Below the pieces are notes generated by a model. The model was not told the DNA's origin and searched no databases. It was given only the letters and a program-made list of their open reading frames with translations. A stretch of 62,438 nucleotides of DNA from positions 1 to 62,438 of the forward strand of contig JACPHJ010000159.1 in assembly GCA_016188675.1 (NCBI GenBank), written 5' to 3'. Origin of the DNA: Planctomycetota bacterium (GTDB taxonomy: Bacteria; Planctomycetota; Brocadiia; Brocadiales; Brocadiaceae). This document shows positions 8,633 to 17,090 of the stretch, piece after piece (within the stretch, counting starts at the first letter, position 1; every line of letters starts with the position of its first letter). A program made the translations under genes and the position numbers.

Positions 8633-11175
8633 AAATACTCATTGCAGACGATGATGAATTTATAAGACAACTTCTGCAAACAATACTTAAAAAGGCTGGG
8701 TACGAAGTTGTTGTTGTCGAAAACGGCCTGCAGGCGTTTCATGAAATTTGCAGGTGTGGCATACGCCTTGCCATACTTGACTGGAAAATGCCCTGTATGG
8801 CTGGCACTGAGGTTTGCCGTAATATCCTGAATGAAAACCTGCCTTACCTTGTTCATATGATCATTTTAACGGGTAAAAAAACCAATGAAGACGCCGTCTC
8901 TGCGTTTCAATCAGGTGCAAGCGATTACATCAGTAAGCCGTTCAACCACGATGAATTGCTTGCAAGAGTCCGTGCTGGAGAGAGGATTATAAACCTGCAT
9001 ATGCAACTCAGCGCTATGCAGGAATTTGCTGAACGTAAACGCCGTGAAGATGAGTTAATCAAGTCTGAATTTATGTTTCGCACAGTGGCAGACTTTACCT
9101 GGGATTGGGAGTTCTGGATGTCTCCTCAAAAGAGTTTTCTCTATATTAGTCCATCATGCGAACGAATATCGGGATATACACCTTCCGACTTTACGAAGGA
9201 TGCGACACACTTCTATAACATAGTTCATCCAGAAGATTCCCACGCCCTGCAAATGGAATTAGAGCGTGCGTTCTTACGGCATACACAAACGGGTTTTGAC
9301 TTCAGAATTATTCACAAAGACCAAATAATCAGATGGGTATCAATTGCATATCAGCCCATTACGGATAATGAAGGGGCATTTCTCGGTGTTCGCGGTTCTA
9401 TACGCGAGATCACGGAACGCAAACAAACGGAGAAAGAAATTGCACTCTTGCAAACACTCGCTATGTCAATTGCTCATGTGGATAATTTTAACGCGGCGCT
9501 TGACGTTGTCTTGCGTGCGGTCTGCGACGCCAACGGGTGGGCATTTGGAGAAGCATGGGTTCCTCGTCCCGATGGCACCCTCCTTGAATGCAGTCCATCG
9601 TGGTGCAGTTTCGTCAAGGGTACTGATACATTCAGAGAAGTGAGCGCAACCTTTACTTTTCCACCGGAGGTAGGTCTTCCCGGCCGTGCATGGTCATCAA
9701 AGAAACCCGTATGGATACCGAATGTTACCATCGATACTAATTTCCCGCGCGCGCAGTTTGCCAGGGAATGCGGCTTTAAAACAGGAATAGCTATTCCTAT
9801 TCTTTGTAATGATACTGTTATCGCCGTATTGCAATTTTTTGTTCTAGAAGAGTATGACGCTGATGAAAAAATAATTAGAACGATCTCAACGATTGCTACC
9901 CAGATGGGTATGTTCATACACCGGAAACAGCTTGAAGATAATCTTAGGCTGGCGCACACTCAGAACAGGCAGTTGATTGCTGCCATCCCGTCCATACTGA
10001 TTCACATCGATGATAACGACAGAGTTATAGAATGGAATAAAACGTCTGAGTGCATCTTCGGGATTCCCTCGTCAATCGCAATTGGACGGTTATTTAGTGA
10101 GTGTGGAATCCCGTGGAACGACAGGGGAGTTATACAACAAATTTTAAATTGCCGGAACACCCCTCAGTCAACACGGATAGATGACGTCCGTTTCATAAAC
10201 CCTTTGGGCAAAATTGGTTTTTTAGGGCTTACCGTAAATCCCATCAAAGTGACCGGGAAAAAGCAAATGACTTTATTGATTATTGGAAACGACATTACCA
10301 AGCGAAAAATCATGGAGAGTCAGTTGATTCAGGCGCAAAAACTAGAATCAATCGGCCAATTGGCGGCGGGTATCGCACATGAGATTAATACGCCCACACA
10401 ATACGTCGGAGACAATACACGCTTCCTTAATGACGCATTCAGAGACTTGTGTAAAGTTATCGGAAAGTATAGAAAGATGTATACGGCAAGCAAGACCGGC
10501 AGTGTGCCGGAGGATATTATCAAAGAGGTGGAAACTACGGAGAAGGAAGCCGACGTGGAATATCTTACGGAGGAAATACCCAGGGCAATTCAGCAGTCAC
10601 TGGAGGGTATTGAGCGCGTTGCAAAGATCGTGCGCGCCATGAAAGAATTTTCACATCCCGGAACAGACGAAAAAACGCCTATCGATATCAACAAAGCCAT
10701 CGAAAGCACCTTAACCGTGGCGAGGAATGAGTGGAAGTACGTATCTGAAATGGTGACAGTCTTTGATGCGTCGTTACCACTGATACCGTGTCTGCCGGAC
10801 GAATTTAATCAGGTGATCCTGAATATTATCATCAATGCAGCCCATGCCATTGGCGATGTGGTTGATAACGGGAACAAAGGCAAAGGTATCATTACCGTCA
10901 GTACACACCGCAACGGAATGTCGGCGGAGGTTCGCATACAGGATACAGGAACTGGAATACCAGAGGAAGCGAGGCCAAAGATATTCGATCCGTTCTTTAC
11001 TACCAAAGGTGTTGGCAAGGGAACGGGCCAGGGGTTGGCAATTGCCCATGACATTATAGTGAAGAAACACGGAGGATCCATCAACTTTGAGACAGAAGTC
11101 GGCAAGGGAACAGCTTTTATTATCCGTATACCGATTGATGACAATCATAGTGAAAGGGCAAATTCATCACCCTAA
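8629..11175 (+). CDS. Hybrid sensor histidine kinase (REC-PAS-GAF-PAS-HisKA-HATPase)
   Basis: An 848-aa soluble signalling protein with no membrane segments. A receiver domain lies at about 1-125 with phosphoacceptor Asp51 (LAILDWKMP). A PAS/PAC domain spans about 140-265, ending in VRGSIREITERKQTE. A GAF domain spans about 275-440 and a second PAS about 450-560. The HisKA box LAAGIAHEINTPTQY has phospho-acceptor His584. The HATPase domain carries DTGTGIPEEARPKIFDPFFTTK and GTGQGLAIAHDI near 770-815. With an N-terminal receiver it probably sits inside a phosphorelay. The three following response regulators are candidate partners; the signal is unknown. Confidence 0.9.
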   Translation: MKILIADDDEFIRQLLQTILKKAGYEVVVVENGLQAFHEICRCGIRLAILDWKMPCMAGTEVCRNILNENLPYLVHMIILTGKKTNEDAVSAFQSGASDYISKPFNHDELLARVRAGERIINLHMQLSAMQEFAERKRREDELIKSEFMFRTVADFTWDWEFWMSPQKSFLYISPSCERISGYTPSDFTKDATHFYNIVHPEDSHALQMELERAFLRHTQTGFDFRIIHKDQIIRWVSIAYQPITDNEGAFLGVRGSIREITERKQTEKEIALLQTLAMSIAHVDNFNAALDVVLRAVCDANGWAFGEAWVPRPDGTLLECSPSWCSFVKGTDTFREVSATFTFPPEVGLPGRAWSSKKPVWIPNVTIDTNFPRAQFARECGFKTGIAIPILCNDTVIAVLQFFVLEEYDADEKIIRTISTIATQMGMFIHRKQLEDNLRLAHTQNRQLIAAIPSILIHIDDNDRVIEWNKTSECIFGIPSSIAIGRLFSECGIPWNDRGVIQQILNCRNTPQSTRIDDVRFINPLGKIGFLGLTVNPIKVTGKKQMTLLIIGNDITKRKIMESQLIQAQKLESIGQLAAGIAHEINTPTQYVGDNTRFLNDAFRDLCKVIGKYRKMYTASKTGSVPEDIIKEVETTEKEADVEYLTEEIPRAIQQSLEGIERVAKIVRAMKEFSHPGTDEKTPIDINKAIESTLTVARNEWKYVSEMVTVFDASLPLIPCLPDEFNQVILNIIINAAHAIGDVVDNGNKGKGIITVSTHRNGMSAEVRIQDTGTGIPEEARPKIFDPFFTTKGVGKGTGQGLAIAHDIIVKKHGGSINFETEVGKGTAFIIRIPIDDNHSERANSSP

Positions 11176-11186
11176 ACAAATGGGGA

Positions 11187-11232
11187 ACAACCCCCTAACT
11201 CCCCCTTTGTTAAGGGGGATTCAGGGGGTTGT
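11187..11232. repeat. Palindromic repeat, family B short form
   Basis: ACAACCCCCT at 11187 and AGGGGGTTGT at 11223-11232 are inverted, with CCCCCTTTGTTAAGGGGG nested inside. T-rich sequence follows (GTTTTTTCC), so it may also terminate the sensor-kinase transcript. Confidence 0.7.
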
Positions 11233-11276
11233 GTTTTTTCCTGTGTTATTCTAATCGCTAATTGTTGGTAATCGCT

Positions 11277-11300
11277 GGTTCAATCGTCCACGATTGAACC
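11277..11300. repeat. Palindrome GGTTCAATCGT..ACGATTGAACC
   Basis: Perfect 11-bp arms around CC. A similar motif built on the same plan (GGGTTCAAATT..) lies at 24087. Confidence 0.6.
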
Positions 11301-11360
11301 GAAACATTTGGCTTTTCATGGCTGATATTTATTTAAAGCCTATAGGCCGGTTCAAAACAT

Positions 11361-11471
11361 ATGGGGTTGTCCAAAAAGTTTTATCCGTACGGCCTGTAGT
11401 GGCAATTCATGAATTGCCGCTACATTATAGTATACAACAGTCGACCTCTGAGACTTTTTGGACAACCCCAT
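11361..11471. mobile_element. MITE-like element, 111 bp, with 19-bp perfect terminal inverted repeats
   Basis: The ends ATGGGGTTGTCCAAAAAGT (11361-11379) and its exact reverse complement (11453-11471) enclose 73 bases with no gene. A copy of the GGCAATTCATGAATTGCC-type palindrome is nested at 11396-11423. The structure is that of a non-autonomous transposable element; no matching transposase is seen in the window. It sits between the sensor kinase and the next response regulator. Confidence 0.7.
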
Positions 11472-11521
11472 CATGAAAGATTGAAATTTCTGAACAGGAA
11501 CATTGAATTGAGAGACTTTCT

Positions 11522-12061
11522 ATGACTCAGTACATTAAAAAACGAATCCTGTTTGTTGATGACGAACCAAACTTTTTGGATGGTTTGCGGCGTTTGATGC
11601 GTAGTCAGAGAGAAATATGGGATATGTATTTTGTCTCTAATTCCTACGAGGCATTTGATCAGATATGTAAGACAGGTGTTGATGCCGTCATCTCTGACAT
11701 TATGATGCCGTGTATGGATGGTTTCGAACTTTTAGTGAAGATACGAAGCACGGAATGGACCAAAGATATCCCCGTGCTTATTCTGACGGGTTCGAGCGAA
11801 AATCATCTCAAACAACGGGCGCTTGATATGGGAGCCACTGATTTGCTGAACAAACCAGTAAACAGGGAGGATGTCATTGCCCGTATCAATAGCATGCTTC
11901 GCTTAAAGGCATATCAGGACGAGATCGTGGCTCAAAATGCGCTGCTCGAGCAAGGGTTAAGGAACGGACGCAGGAGTTGGAAGAATCACGTCTGGATATC
12001 CTCTGGCGTCTTGGCAAAACAGCCGAGTATCGGGACTATGAAACTGGAAATCATATTGTGA
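11522..12061 (+). CDS. Response regulator, REC part of a frameshifted REC/HD-GYP gene
   Basis: The receiver domain occupies residues 1-130 (LFVDDEPNFLDGLRRLMRS, phosphoacceptor in AVISDIMMP, Lys in LLNKPVN). The frame then leaves homology after ALLEQ. The next codons in the +1 frame read VKERTQELEESRLDILWRLGKTAEYRDYETG, the usual linker into an HD-GYP domain. Restoring one G in the GGG run at 11954-11956 joins this ORF to the one starting at 11977 and gives a continuous RpfG-like protein of about 391 aa. The tail after residue ~145 is therefore an artefact of the shift. It could be a true mutation or a sequencing error. Confidence 0.8.
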   Translation: MTQYIKKRILFVDDEPNFLDGLRRLMRSQREIWDMYFVSNSYEAFDQICKTGVDAVISDIMMPCMDGFELLVKIRSTEWTKDIPVLILTGSSENHLKQRALDMGATDLLNKPVNREDVIARINSMLRLKAYQDEIVAQNALLEQGLRNGRRSWKNHVWISSGVLAKQPSIGTMKLEIIL

Positions 12062-12696
12062 GAGTAGGATGCTACTGCCGGGTCATTGCCGAGTCTCTTG
12101 GGATGGGTAAGGAGTTCGTTGAGTCTCTGTTACTGACCAGCCAGCTTCACGACATCGGCAAAATAGGCATTCCTGATCATATCCTCCTGAAACCCGGAAA
12201 ACTGACAACCGAAGAGTTTAAAGTCATGAGACGGCACTGCGCCATAGGCGTCGAAATACTTCAGCAGGATTACAAAGGTACGGAGGCGTATCTTGCATTG
12301 CGCGGCATGAGCACACCGATGGGGGGCGGAAAAATGAACAGAAACAGGAGAGGCGGCAACCCCTTTCTGGAAATGGCCTCTTCAATTTCCATGACACATC
12401 ATGAAAGATGGGATGGAACCGGCTATCCAGGCGGTCTGTCAGGAGATGAAATTCCAGTGGAATCCCGGATTGTCGCATTGGCCGATGTCTTTGATGCGCT
12501 GTGCTCCGTGCGCCCATACAAACCGGCCTATCCGGAAAGCAAATCTTTGACGATCCTTAGAAACGAAGTGGGTAAGCACTTTGATCCGGTGGTACATGCG
12601 GCTTTTGAGAAATCGATTGAGGAGGTAAGGTCAATCAGAATCCAATTGCAGGACGAAATTCCCGAGTCTCTTTGCGGGGCAAAGGAGGGTGAATAA
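11977..12696 (+). CDS. HD-GYP phosphodiesterase domain, distal part of the frameshifted REC/HD-GYP gene
   Basis: HD-GYP domains hydrolyse c-di-GMP. The metal-binding HD (LHDIGKIGIPD), the HCAIGVEIL helix, HHERWDGTGYPGGL and ALADVFDAL are all present. An insert of roughly 25 residues (GMSTPMGGGKMNRNRRGG region) lies between the HD and HHE segments compared with the common form. The ATG at 11977 is unlikely to be the true start. The linker coiled coil before it belongs to the REC gene at 11522, separated by a one-base shift. Confidence 0.82.
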   Translation: MEESRLDILWRLGKTAEYRDYETGNHIVRVGCYCRVIAESLGMGKEFVESLLLTSQLHDIGKIGIPDHILLKPGKLTTEEFKVMRRHCAIGVEILQQDYKGTEAYLALRGMSTPMGGGKMNRNRRGGNPFLEMASSISMTHHERWDGTGYPGGLSGDEIPVESRIVALADVFDALCSVRPYKPAYPESKSLTILRNEVGKHFDPVVHAAFEKSIEEVRSIRIQLQDEIPESLCGAKEGE

Positions 12697-12781
12697 GTAT
12701 CATGCTCCACAATGCCAATAATGAAAAACGAACTCAGTTTGTAGAGCGAAGAGTCTATTTTTAGAGTGAATGAAGCATATA

Positions 12782-12870
12782 AATCCCCCTTAGAAAAGGG
12801 GGACCAAGGGGGTTGTAAAATAACTCAGGGAAAAAAACAACCCCCTGAATCACCCTTTATTAAGGGGGAC
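12782..12870. repeat. Palindromic repeat, family B
   Basis: AATCCCCCTTagaaaaGGGGG, AAGGGGGTTGT and ACAACCCCCTGAATCACCC..TAAGGGGGAC follow the same order as the copy at 4016, with only scattered differences. It lies ahead of the HDOD response regulator. Confidence 0.8.
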
Positions 12871-12921
12871 TTAATGATATTCATGTAATATGAATACATC
12901 ACGTTTATAAGGACATGACTC

Positions 12922-14112
12922 ATGAAAAAAATTCTCTTAGTTGATGATGAACCAAAGGTGCTGCAGGGGCTTCAGCGGATGCTGCGTTCCATGCGGCACG
13001 AGTGGGATACGGAATTTGCCACAAGCGGACAGGAGGCATTGGAAATTCTGGCAAAATCGCCTTTTGATGTAATCGTGACGGATATGCGTATGCCGGGCAT
13101 GGACGGCGTCAGGCTTTTGATGGAAGTAATGAAGAAATATCCCAATGTGGTGCGGATTATACTGTCCGGGCAGACGGATCAGGAGGCTTTCCTGTCATCG
13201 TCCGGCATAATGCATCAATTCCTTTCGAAACCGTGCGACACGGAGCTGCTGAAAACGGCGATTACCCGCTCCTGCGCCCTGCAGGATTTGCTGAAAAACG
13301 AATCTCTCAAAAATCTGGTGCTGCAAACAGGATCACTCCCCAGCTTGTCGGAACTGTACAGCGAGATAATAAAAGAGTTGCAATCACCGAATGCCTCCAT
13401 GGAAAAGATCGGGCAGATTATATCAAAAGATATTGGGATGGCGACAAAAACCCTTCAACTGGTCAATTCTGCCTTTTACGGACTTCGGCGCCGCATCTCA
13501 AATGCAACCGAGGCGGCAGTTATCCTGGGTTTGAATTCTATCAAAGTGCTGGTATTGTCATACAATATGTTTTCGCGTTTGGAGCATTCCAAGCTGCCGG
13601 GATTCTCTCCTGACACACTCTGGAAACACAGCATGCTCGTTGGAGCGTTTGCCAGGCAAATTGCCAGGGTAGAGAACTATTCTGCGAAAATGATCGAAGA
13701 TGCGTTTATTGCAGGCATGCTTCACGACCTGGGCAAGCTGGTGCTTTTAACCAACATGCCCGATCAGTATAATAAAAAGATAAATTTGATACAGGAAAAG
13801 GGCATATCAAATTTTGATGCAGAGCTGGAAATATTCAAGGGGACACATGCAGAAGTGGGCGCATTCCTGATTGGGTTGTGGGGTATAACCGACACAATCG
13901 TGGAGGCGCTTGCATTTCATCATAACCCGGGAAAGTGTCCTGCTAAAACCTTTTCTTTGGTAACGGCAGTGCATGTGGCAAATGTACTTGGAAATGAGAC
14001 ATGTCCAAGTGAGGTGGGGGCTGGCTCACCCGTTGATTACGACTATATTGCAGAGCTGGGTTTGTCAGAACGACTGTCTGTGTGGCGTGAATCGTGCCAG
14101 AAAATGGCATAG
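12922..14112 (+). CDS. Response regulator with HDOD output domain
   Basis: A 396-aa protein. The receiver domain spans about 1-120 (ILLVDDEPKVLQGLQRML, phosphoacceptor in VIVTDMRMPGMDG, Lys in FLSKPCD). The HDOD domain spans about 135-340 (SLSELYSEIIKEL.., TLQLVNSAFYGLRRRI, LGLNSIKVLVLS, AGMLHDLGKLVLL). HDOD proteins act as signalling scaffolds, often with motility or c-di-GMP control, usually without proven enzyme activity. The next regulator starts 14 bases downstream, so they form an operon. A cognate kinase may be the hybrid kinase at 8629 (inference). Confidence 0.88.
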   Translation: MKKILLVDDEPKVLQGLQRMLRSMRHEWDTEFATSGQEALEILAKSPFDVIVTDMRMPGMDGVRLLMEVMKKYPNVVRIILSGQTDQEAFLSSSGIMHQFLSKPCDTELLKTAITRSCALQDLLKNESLKNLVLQTGSLPSLSELYSEIIKELQSPNASMEKIGQIISKDIGMATKTLQLVNSAFYGLRRRISNATEAAVILGLNSIKVLVLSYNMFSRLEHSKLPGFSPDTLWKHSMLVGAFARQIARVENYSAKMIEDAFIAGMLHDLGKLVLLTNMPDQYNKKINLIQEKGISNFDAELEIFKGTHAEVGAFLIGLWGITDTIVEALAFHHNPGKCPAKTFSLVTAVHVANVLGNETCPSEVGAGSPVDYDYIAELGLSERLSVWRESCQKMA

Positions 14113-14126
14113 GAAGGAAGATCAAT

Positions 14127-15284
14127 ATGACTGAAAAAATCCTCTTTGTAGATGACGACCCCAACATATTGTCCGCCTATCAACGGCAGTTGCATAAGCA
14201 ATTTACCATTGATACGGCGCTTGGGGGAAAATTAGGATTGGAGGCAATTGATGCCCGCGGTCCCTTTGCAGTTATTGTATCCGACATGCGCATGCCAGGC
14301 ATGGACGGCATCCAGTTCCTGCTAAAGGCGCGGGAAATAACTCCCGACAGCGTACGTATGATGCTTACGGGCAATGCCGACCAGCAAACCGCTATTGATG
14401 CCGTCAATGAAGGGAATATCTTCCGTTTTCTCACAAAACCCTGTCCGCCTGAGATTATTTCCAAATCACTTGCTGCCGGAATTGAACAGTATAAATTAGT
14501 TACGGCAGAAAAGGAACTACTGGAGAAGACTTTGCATGGCTGCATAAAAGTGCTTACCGATGTCCTTACGCTGGTTAATCCAACGGCATTTGGCCGTGCA
14601 TCACGCGTGCAGCGTCTCGTTCAAACAATCTCTGCTGAACTTAAAGTAGAGAAGCCCTGGCAGATTGAAATTGCTGCAATGCTCTCGCAGCTTGGATGTA
14701 TTACAATACCTGAGAATATTCTGACGAAGTTATATAGCGGCATTAATCTCAGTGTACAGGAATTACAAACCTTTCATGCGCATCCACAGATAGGCAGTAG
14801 TCTGATATCCAGTATTCCCCGTCTGGAAAACGTTGCTGAAATTATTGCCTATCAGGAGAAGCATTTTGATGGTTCAGGTATACCGTGTAATTTCAGAAGT
14901 GGAGCTGATATTCCGATGGGCGCAAGAATACTCAACCTCGCCCTTGATTTTGATTCGCTTGTTACGTCAGGAATGAATAATGCCCAGGCATATATGGTAA
15001 TTCAGGAGAGGCCGAAATGGTATGAGCAGAAAATTGTTGCCGCCCTCAAAAAGGTACTCACTACAGAAAAAGGTTATGAAGTGAAATTTGTCATGGCGCA
15101 TGAACTTACAAAAAATATGACTCTCGCTGAGGATATAAAAACGAGTTCTGGCAAGATGCTTCTTACCAAAGGACACGAGATCGCCCCGCTAGCGCGAATT
15201 CGTATCATTAATCTGGTGCAGACAAAAGAAATATGTGAGCCAATAAAGGTCTTCGTTCCTGTGAGTCCTGCTAAGGACGCTTAA
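14127..15284 (+). CDS. Response regulator with degenerate HD-GYP-like output domain
   Basis: A 385-aa protein. The ATG at 14127 follows AGGAAGG; an earlier in-frame start at 14094 lies inside the upstream gene. The receiver domain spans about 1-120 (VDDDPNILSAYQRQL, VIVSDMRMPGMDG, FLTKPCPP). The output region resembles HD-GYP in layout, but the catalytic residues are gone. Where HDIGKIGIPD is expected it has LSQLGCITIPE, and where HHExxDGxGYP is expected it has YQEKHFDGSGIP. It likely binds or regulates rather than cleaves. A C-terminal segment (AEDIKTSSGKMLLTKGHEI) resembles the small domain found after some HD-GYP regulators. Confidence 0.82.
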   Translation: MTEKILFVDDDPNILSAYQRQLHKQFTIDTALGGKLGLEAIDARGPFAVIVSDMRMPGMDGIQFLLKAREITPDSVRMMLTGNADQQTAIDAVNEGNIFRFLTKPCPPEIISKSLAAGIEQYKLVTAEKELLEKTLHGCIKVLTDVLTLVNPTAFGRASRVQRLVQTISAELKVEKPWQIEIAAMLSQLGCITIPENILTKLYSGINLSVQELQTFHAHPQIGSSLISSIPRLENVAEIIAYQEKHFDGSGIPCNFRSGADIPMGARILNLALDFDSLVTSGMNNAQAYMVIQERPKWYEQKIVAALKKVLTTEKGYEVKFVMAHELTKNMTLAEDIKTSSGKMLLTKGHEIAPLARIRIINLVQTKEICEPIKVFVPVSPAKDA

Positions 15285-15305
15285 GTTGAATTGATTAAAC
15301 ATTAG

Positions 15306-15363
15306 CAAGGGCTGAAATACATATGGATGATCTAAAACCTTGTTAAGTATTAAGCCCTTTTTG
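15306..15363. terminator. Bidirectional terminator between convergent genes
   Basis: CAAGGGCTGAAATAC pairs with GTATTAAGCCCTTTTTG across a 26-base loop with one bulge. It has a T run on the plus strand and lies where the response-regulator operon and the minus-strand cbiA meet. Confidence 0.6.
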
Positions 15364-16090
15364 CAATAGTATACAAAAAATGTTTTAACAGCCTGGGGTC
15401 TGTTGCAAAATGGATATGAGTGTAGGAACCTAATACATGGTCTGTAAAGACGCCGTCCATTTTTGATTTCTTGTCATCACATTTAGATATTGCATAAGCA
15501 TACGACGTACCTTCAGGAACATGCAGTGATGACCAATGAAATTCATGGCCTTTGAACGTCTCCCCTTTTTTGCATAAGATGTTATCGTGCAACGCTTGGA
15601 CTGTAATGTATCCCAACCCCTGTCTTTTGTTTTCCATAATAGTAGTTCCACTGAGTATTCCGCACATTTCATGCGTCTTCTTTTTAAAGTCTACCATTTG
15701 TTCAAGCAGGTACATCATCCCCCCGCATTCGCCGTATATGACCACACCTTTTTTATGCGCTTTACGTATGGACTCCTTCATGGTGGTGTTTGAAGCAAGC
15801 AGGTTAGCATACAGTTCAGGAAAACCCCCGCCAAGGTACAATCCATCAATATCCGCTGGCAGATACTTATCATACAATGGACTGAAATAGACAAGCTCTA
15901 TGCCGTACAATTCCATCAGGTCAAGATTGTCCTGATAATAAAAATTAAATGCCTCGTCCACAGCAACGGCAATCCTGAAATAAAACCTTTCATTTGTCCC
16001 GCTAAATACCGTCTTCTTGTATGAGGGAATACTGCCGGATGACGATGCGATATCAATAAATTTGTCCATATCCACAGTAGTTGCCAGCAA
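15350..16090 (-). CDS. cbiA: Cobyrinate a,c-diamide synthase, C-terminal (glutamine amidotransferase) part of a broken cbiA
   Basis: This is the class-I-like amidotransferase half of CbiA/CobB. It has the nucleophile Cys in VIYGECGGMMYLLEQM, LGYITVQALHDNI, and the C-terminal SYTHIHFATDP with the His. GLYLGGGFPELYA precedes it. In the intact enzyme this domain supplies ammonia to amidate the a and c side chains of cobyrinate. The first sensible codons (LKKIGDLLATTVDMDKF) are in a different frame from the upstream half and lack their own RBS, so independent translation is unlikely. Confidence 0.82.
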   Translation of the reverse strand: MLATTVDMDKFIDIASSSGSIPSYKKTVFSGTNERFYFRIAVAVDEAFNFYYQDNLDLMELYGIELVYFSPLYDKYLPADIDGLYLGGGFPELYANLLASNTTMKESIRKAHKKGVVIYGECGGMMYLLEQMVDFKKKTHEMCGILSGTTIMENKRQGLGYITVQALHDNILCKKGETFKGHEFHWSSLHVPEGTSYAYAISKCDDKKSKMDGVFTDHVLGSYTHIHFATDPRLLKHFLYTIAKRA

Positions 16091-16091
16091 A

Positions 16092-16685
16092 TCACCGATC
16101 TTTTTCAGGGAGTTTTATATCATCACTGAAAGGCAAATACCCTAAAACAGGAATGCCGCAATTTCCTTCTATAGATGCTTTTAGCGATGCATAGTGCCGC
16201 TCGCTCTTAACTCTGTTAAGAATTATCCCCTTAATATTTACATCTTTATCAAAATATTTATACCCCAATACAACTGCGCCTGCGCTGCGTGACATTCCCT
16301 TGGAATCCATTACCAATATCGTAGGCACATTCAATACCTTGGCAAGGTGCGCTGTACTTCCCAGTTCACTCCCGTCCAGACAGCCGTCGTAGAGTCCCAT
16401 TACTCCCTCAATAACGGCTAAATTAGAATCTACCAGAGCATGCTCGAACAATTCCAGGCACACATCCTGACTCATGAGCCACGTATCGAGATTACGTGAG
16501 GGTTTTTGGGTAATTGCCATGTGGTGCGAGGGGTCAATATAATCAGGTCCTGCCTTAAACCCCTGCACTTTGTAACCCTTTTCTTTCAATACAGACATCA
16601 GACCGAGTGTAATGGTTGTTTTACCCACGCCGCTGTGTGTGCCTGCTATTAATATTCTTGGACATTTAGGTGAAGTATGATGCAT
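16092..16685 (-). CDS. cbiA: Cobyrinate a,c-diamide synthase, N-terminal (ATP-binding) part of a broken cbiA
   Basis: The P-loop AGTHSGVGKTTITLGLM, FKAGPDYIDPSHH, NLDTWLM and EGVMGLYDG identify CbiA/CobB. The frame reads normally to LPFSDDIKLPE and then meets KDR-stop. The strongly conserved RHLGL segment that should follow LPE is missing in every frame, and homology resumes one base out of phase at KKIGDLLA. A small deletion that is not a multiple of three explains both. The two parts total 443 aa, slightly short of the family. The anaerobic cobalamin route is probably impaired unless a second copy exists or the assembly is wrong here. Confidence 0.85.
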   Translation of the reverse strand: MHHTSPKCPRILIAGTHSGVGKTTITLGLMSVLKEKGYKVQGFKAGPDYIDPSHHMAITQKPSRNLDTWLMSQDVCLELFEHALVDSNLAVIEGVMGLYDGCLDGSELGSTAHLAKVLNVPTILVMDSKGMSRSAGAVVLGYKYFDKDVNIKGIILNRVKSERHYASLKASIEGNCGIPVLGYLPFSDDIKLPEKDR

Positions 16686-16782
16686 GATTTATAAAAAAAT
16701 GATCGGCTTCTAAGCGATAATTAAAAGTTTGGGTAAAAATTTAGTATTTTAGAAAAACTAACCGTTTGACCTTGCTTTAACT

Positions 16783-16901
16783 CCGCCATTTATGGCGGAA
16801 ATATGCGGGCGTATAAAAACCGGCTTTAGCCGTGATTTTCCCTGGTTCAGGGCTAAAGCCACTATTGGCTTCGTTCTCTTACCTCAGGCTAAAGCCTGAG
16901 G
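16783..16901. repeat. Cluster of three short palindromes
   Basis: CCGCCATTTATGGCGG at 16783, GGCTTTAGCC..GGCTAAAGCC across 16822-16860, and CCTCAGGCTAAAGCCTGAGG at 16882-16901. They fill the spacer upstream of cbiA and downstream of the outer-membrane gene. No gene is visible in 16686-17090 apart from these and the palindrome at 17013. Confidence 0.6.
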
Positions 16902-17012
16902 TTAATTCGAGGTTAGGATTATATATCATCATGCATGAATGGTCAAGAATTTCACAGGAAAATACAAATGTGAAACGCTTAAAAGTCGCCAATGCGATGG
17001 CGTTAGCCAGAT

Positions 17013-17040
17013 GTAGTAGCAATTCATGAATTGCTACTAC
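17013..17040. repeat. Palindrome with core AGCAATTCATGAATTGCT
   Basis: A perfect 28-bp palindrome with GTAGT ends. It belongs to the family with copies at 11396, 39757 and 45355, whose core is GGCAATTCATGAATTGCC. Confidence 0.75.
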
Positions 17041-17090
17041 AATATTCAATAACCATTTATGTTTATATGGTCGAATACATGTACTGCTAT

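Noticed and set aside
9474..9959. Open frame of 161 codons on the minus strand
   Set aside because: Antisense to the GAF region of the hybrid kinase; composition is a mirror of that gene.
11294..11476. Open frame of 60 codons
   Set aside because: It runs through the MITE and its nested palindrome; the apparent protein is repeat-encoded.
16917..17031. Small gene starting at an ATG near 16930 (about 32 codons)
   Set aside because: It ends inside the 17013 palindrome, has no RBS and no homology.
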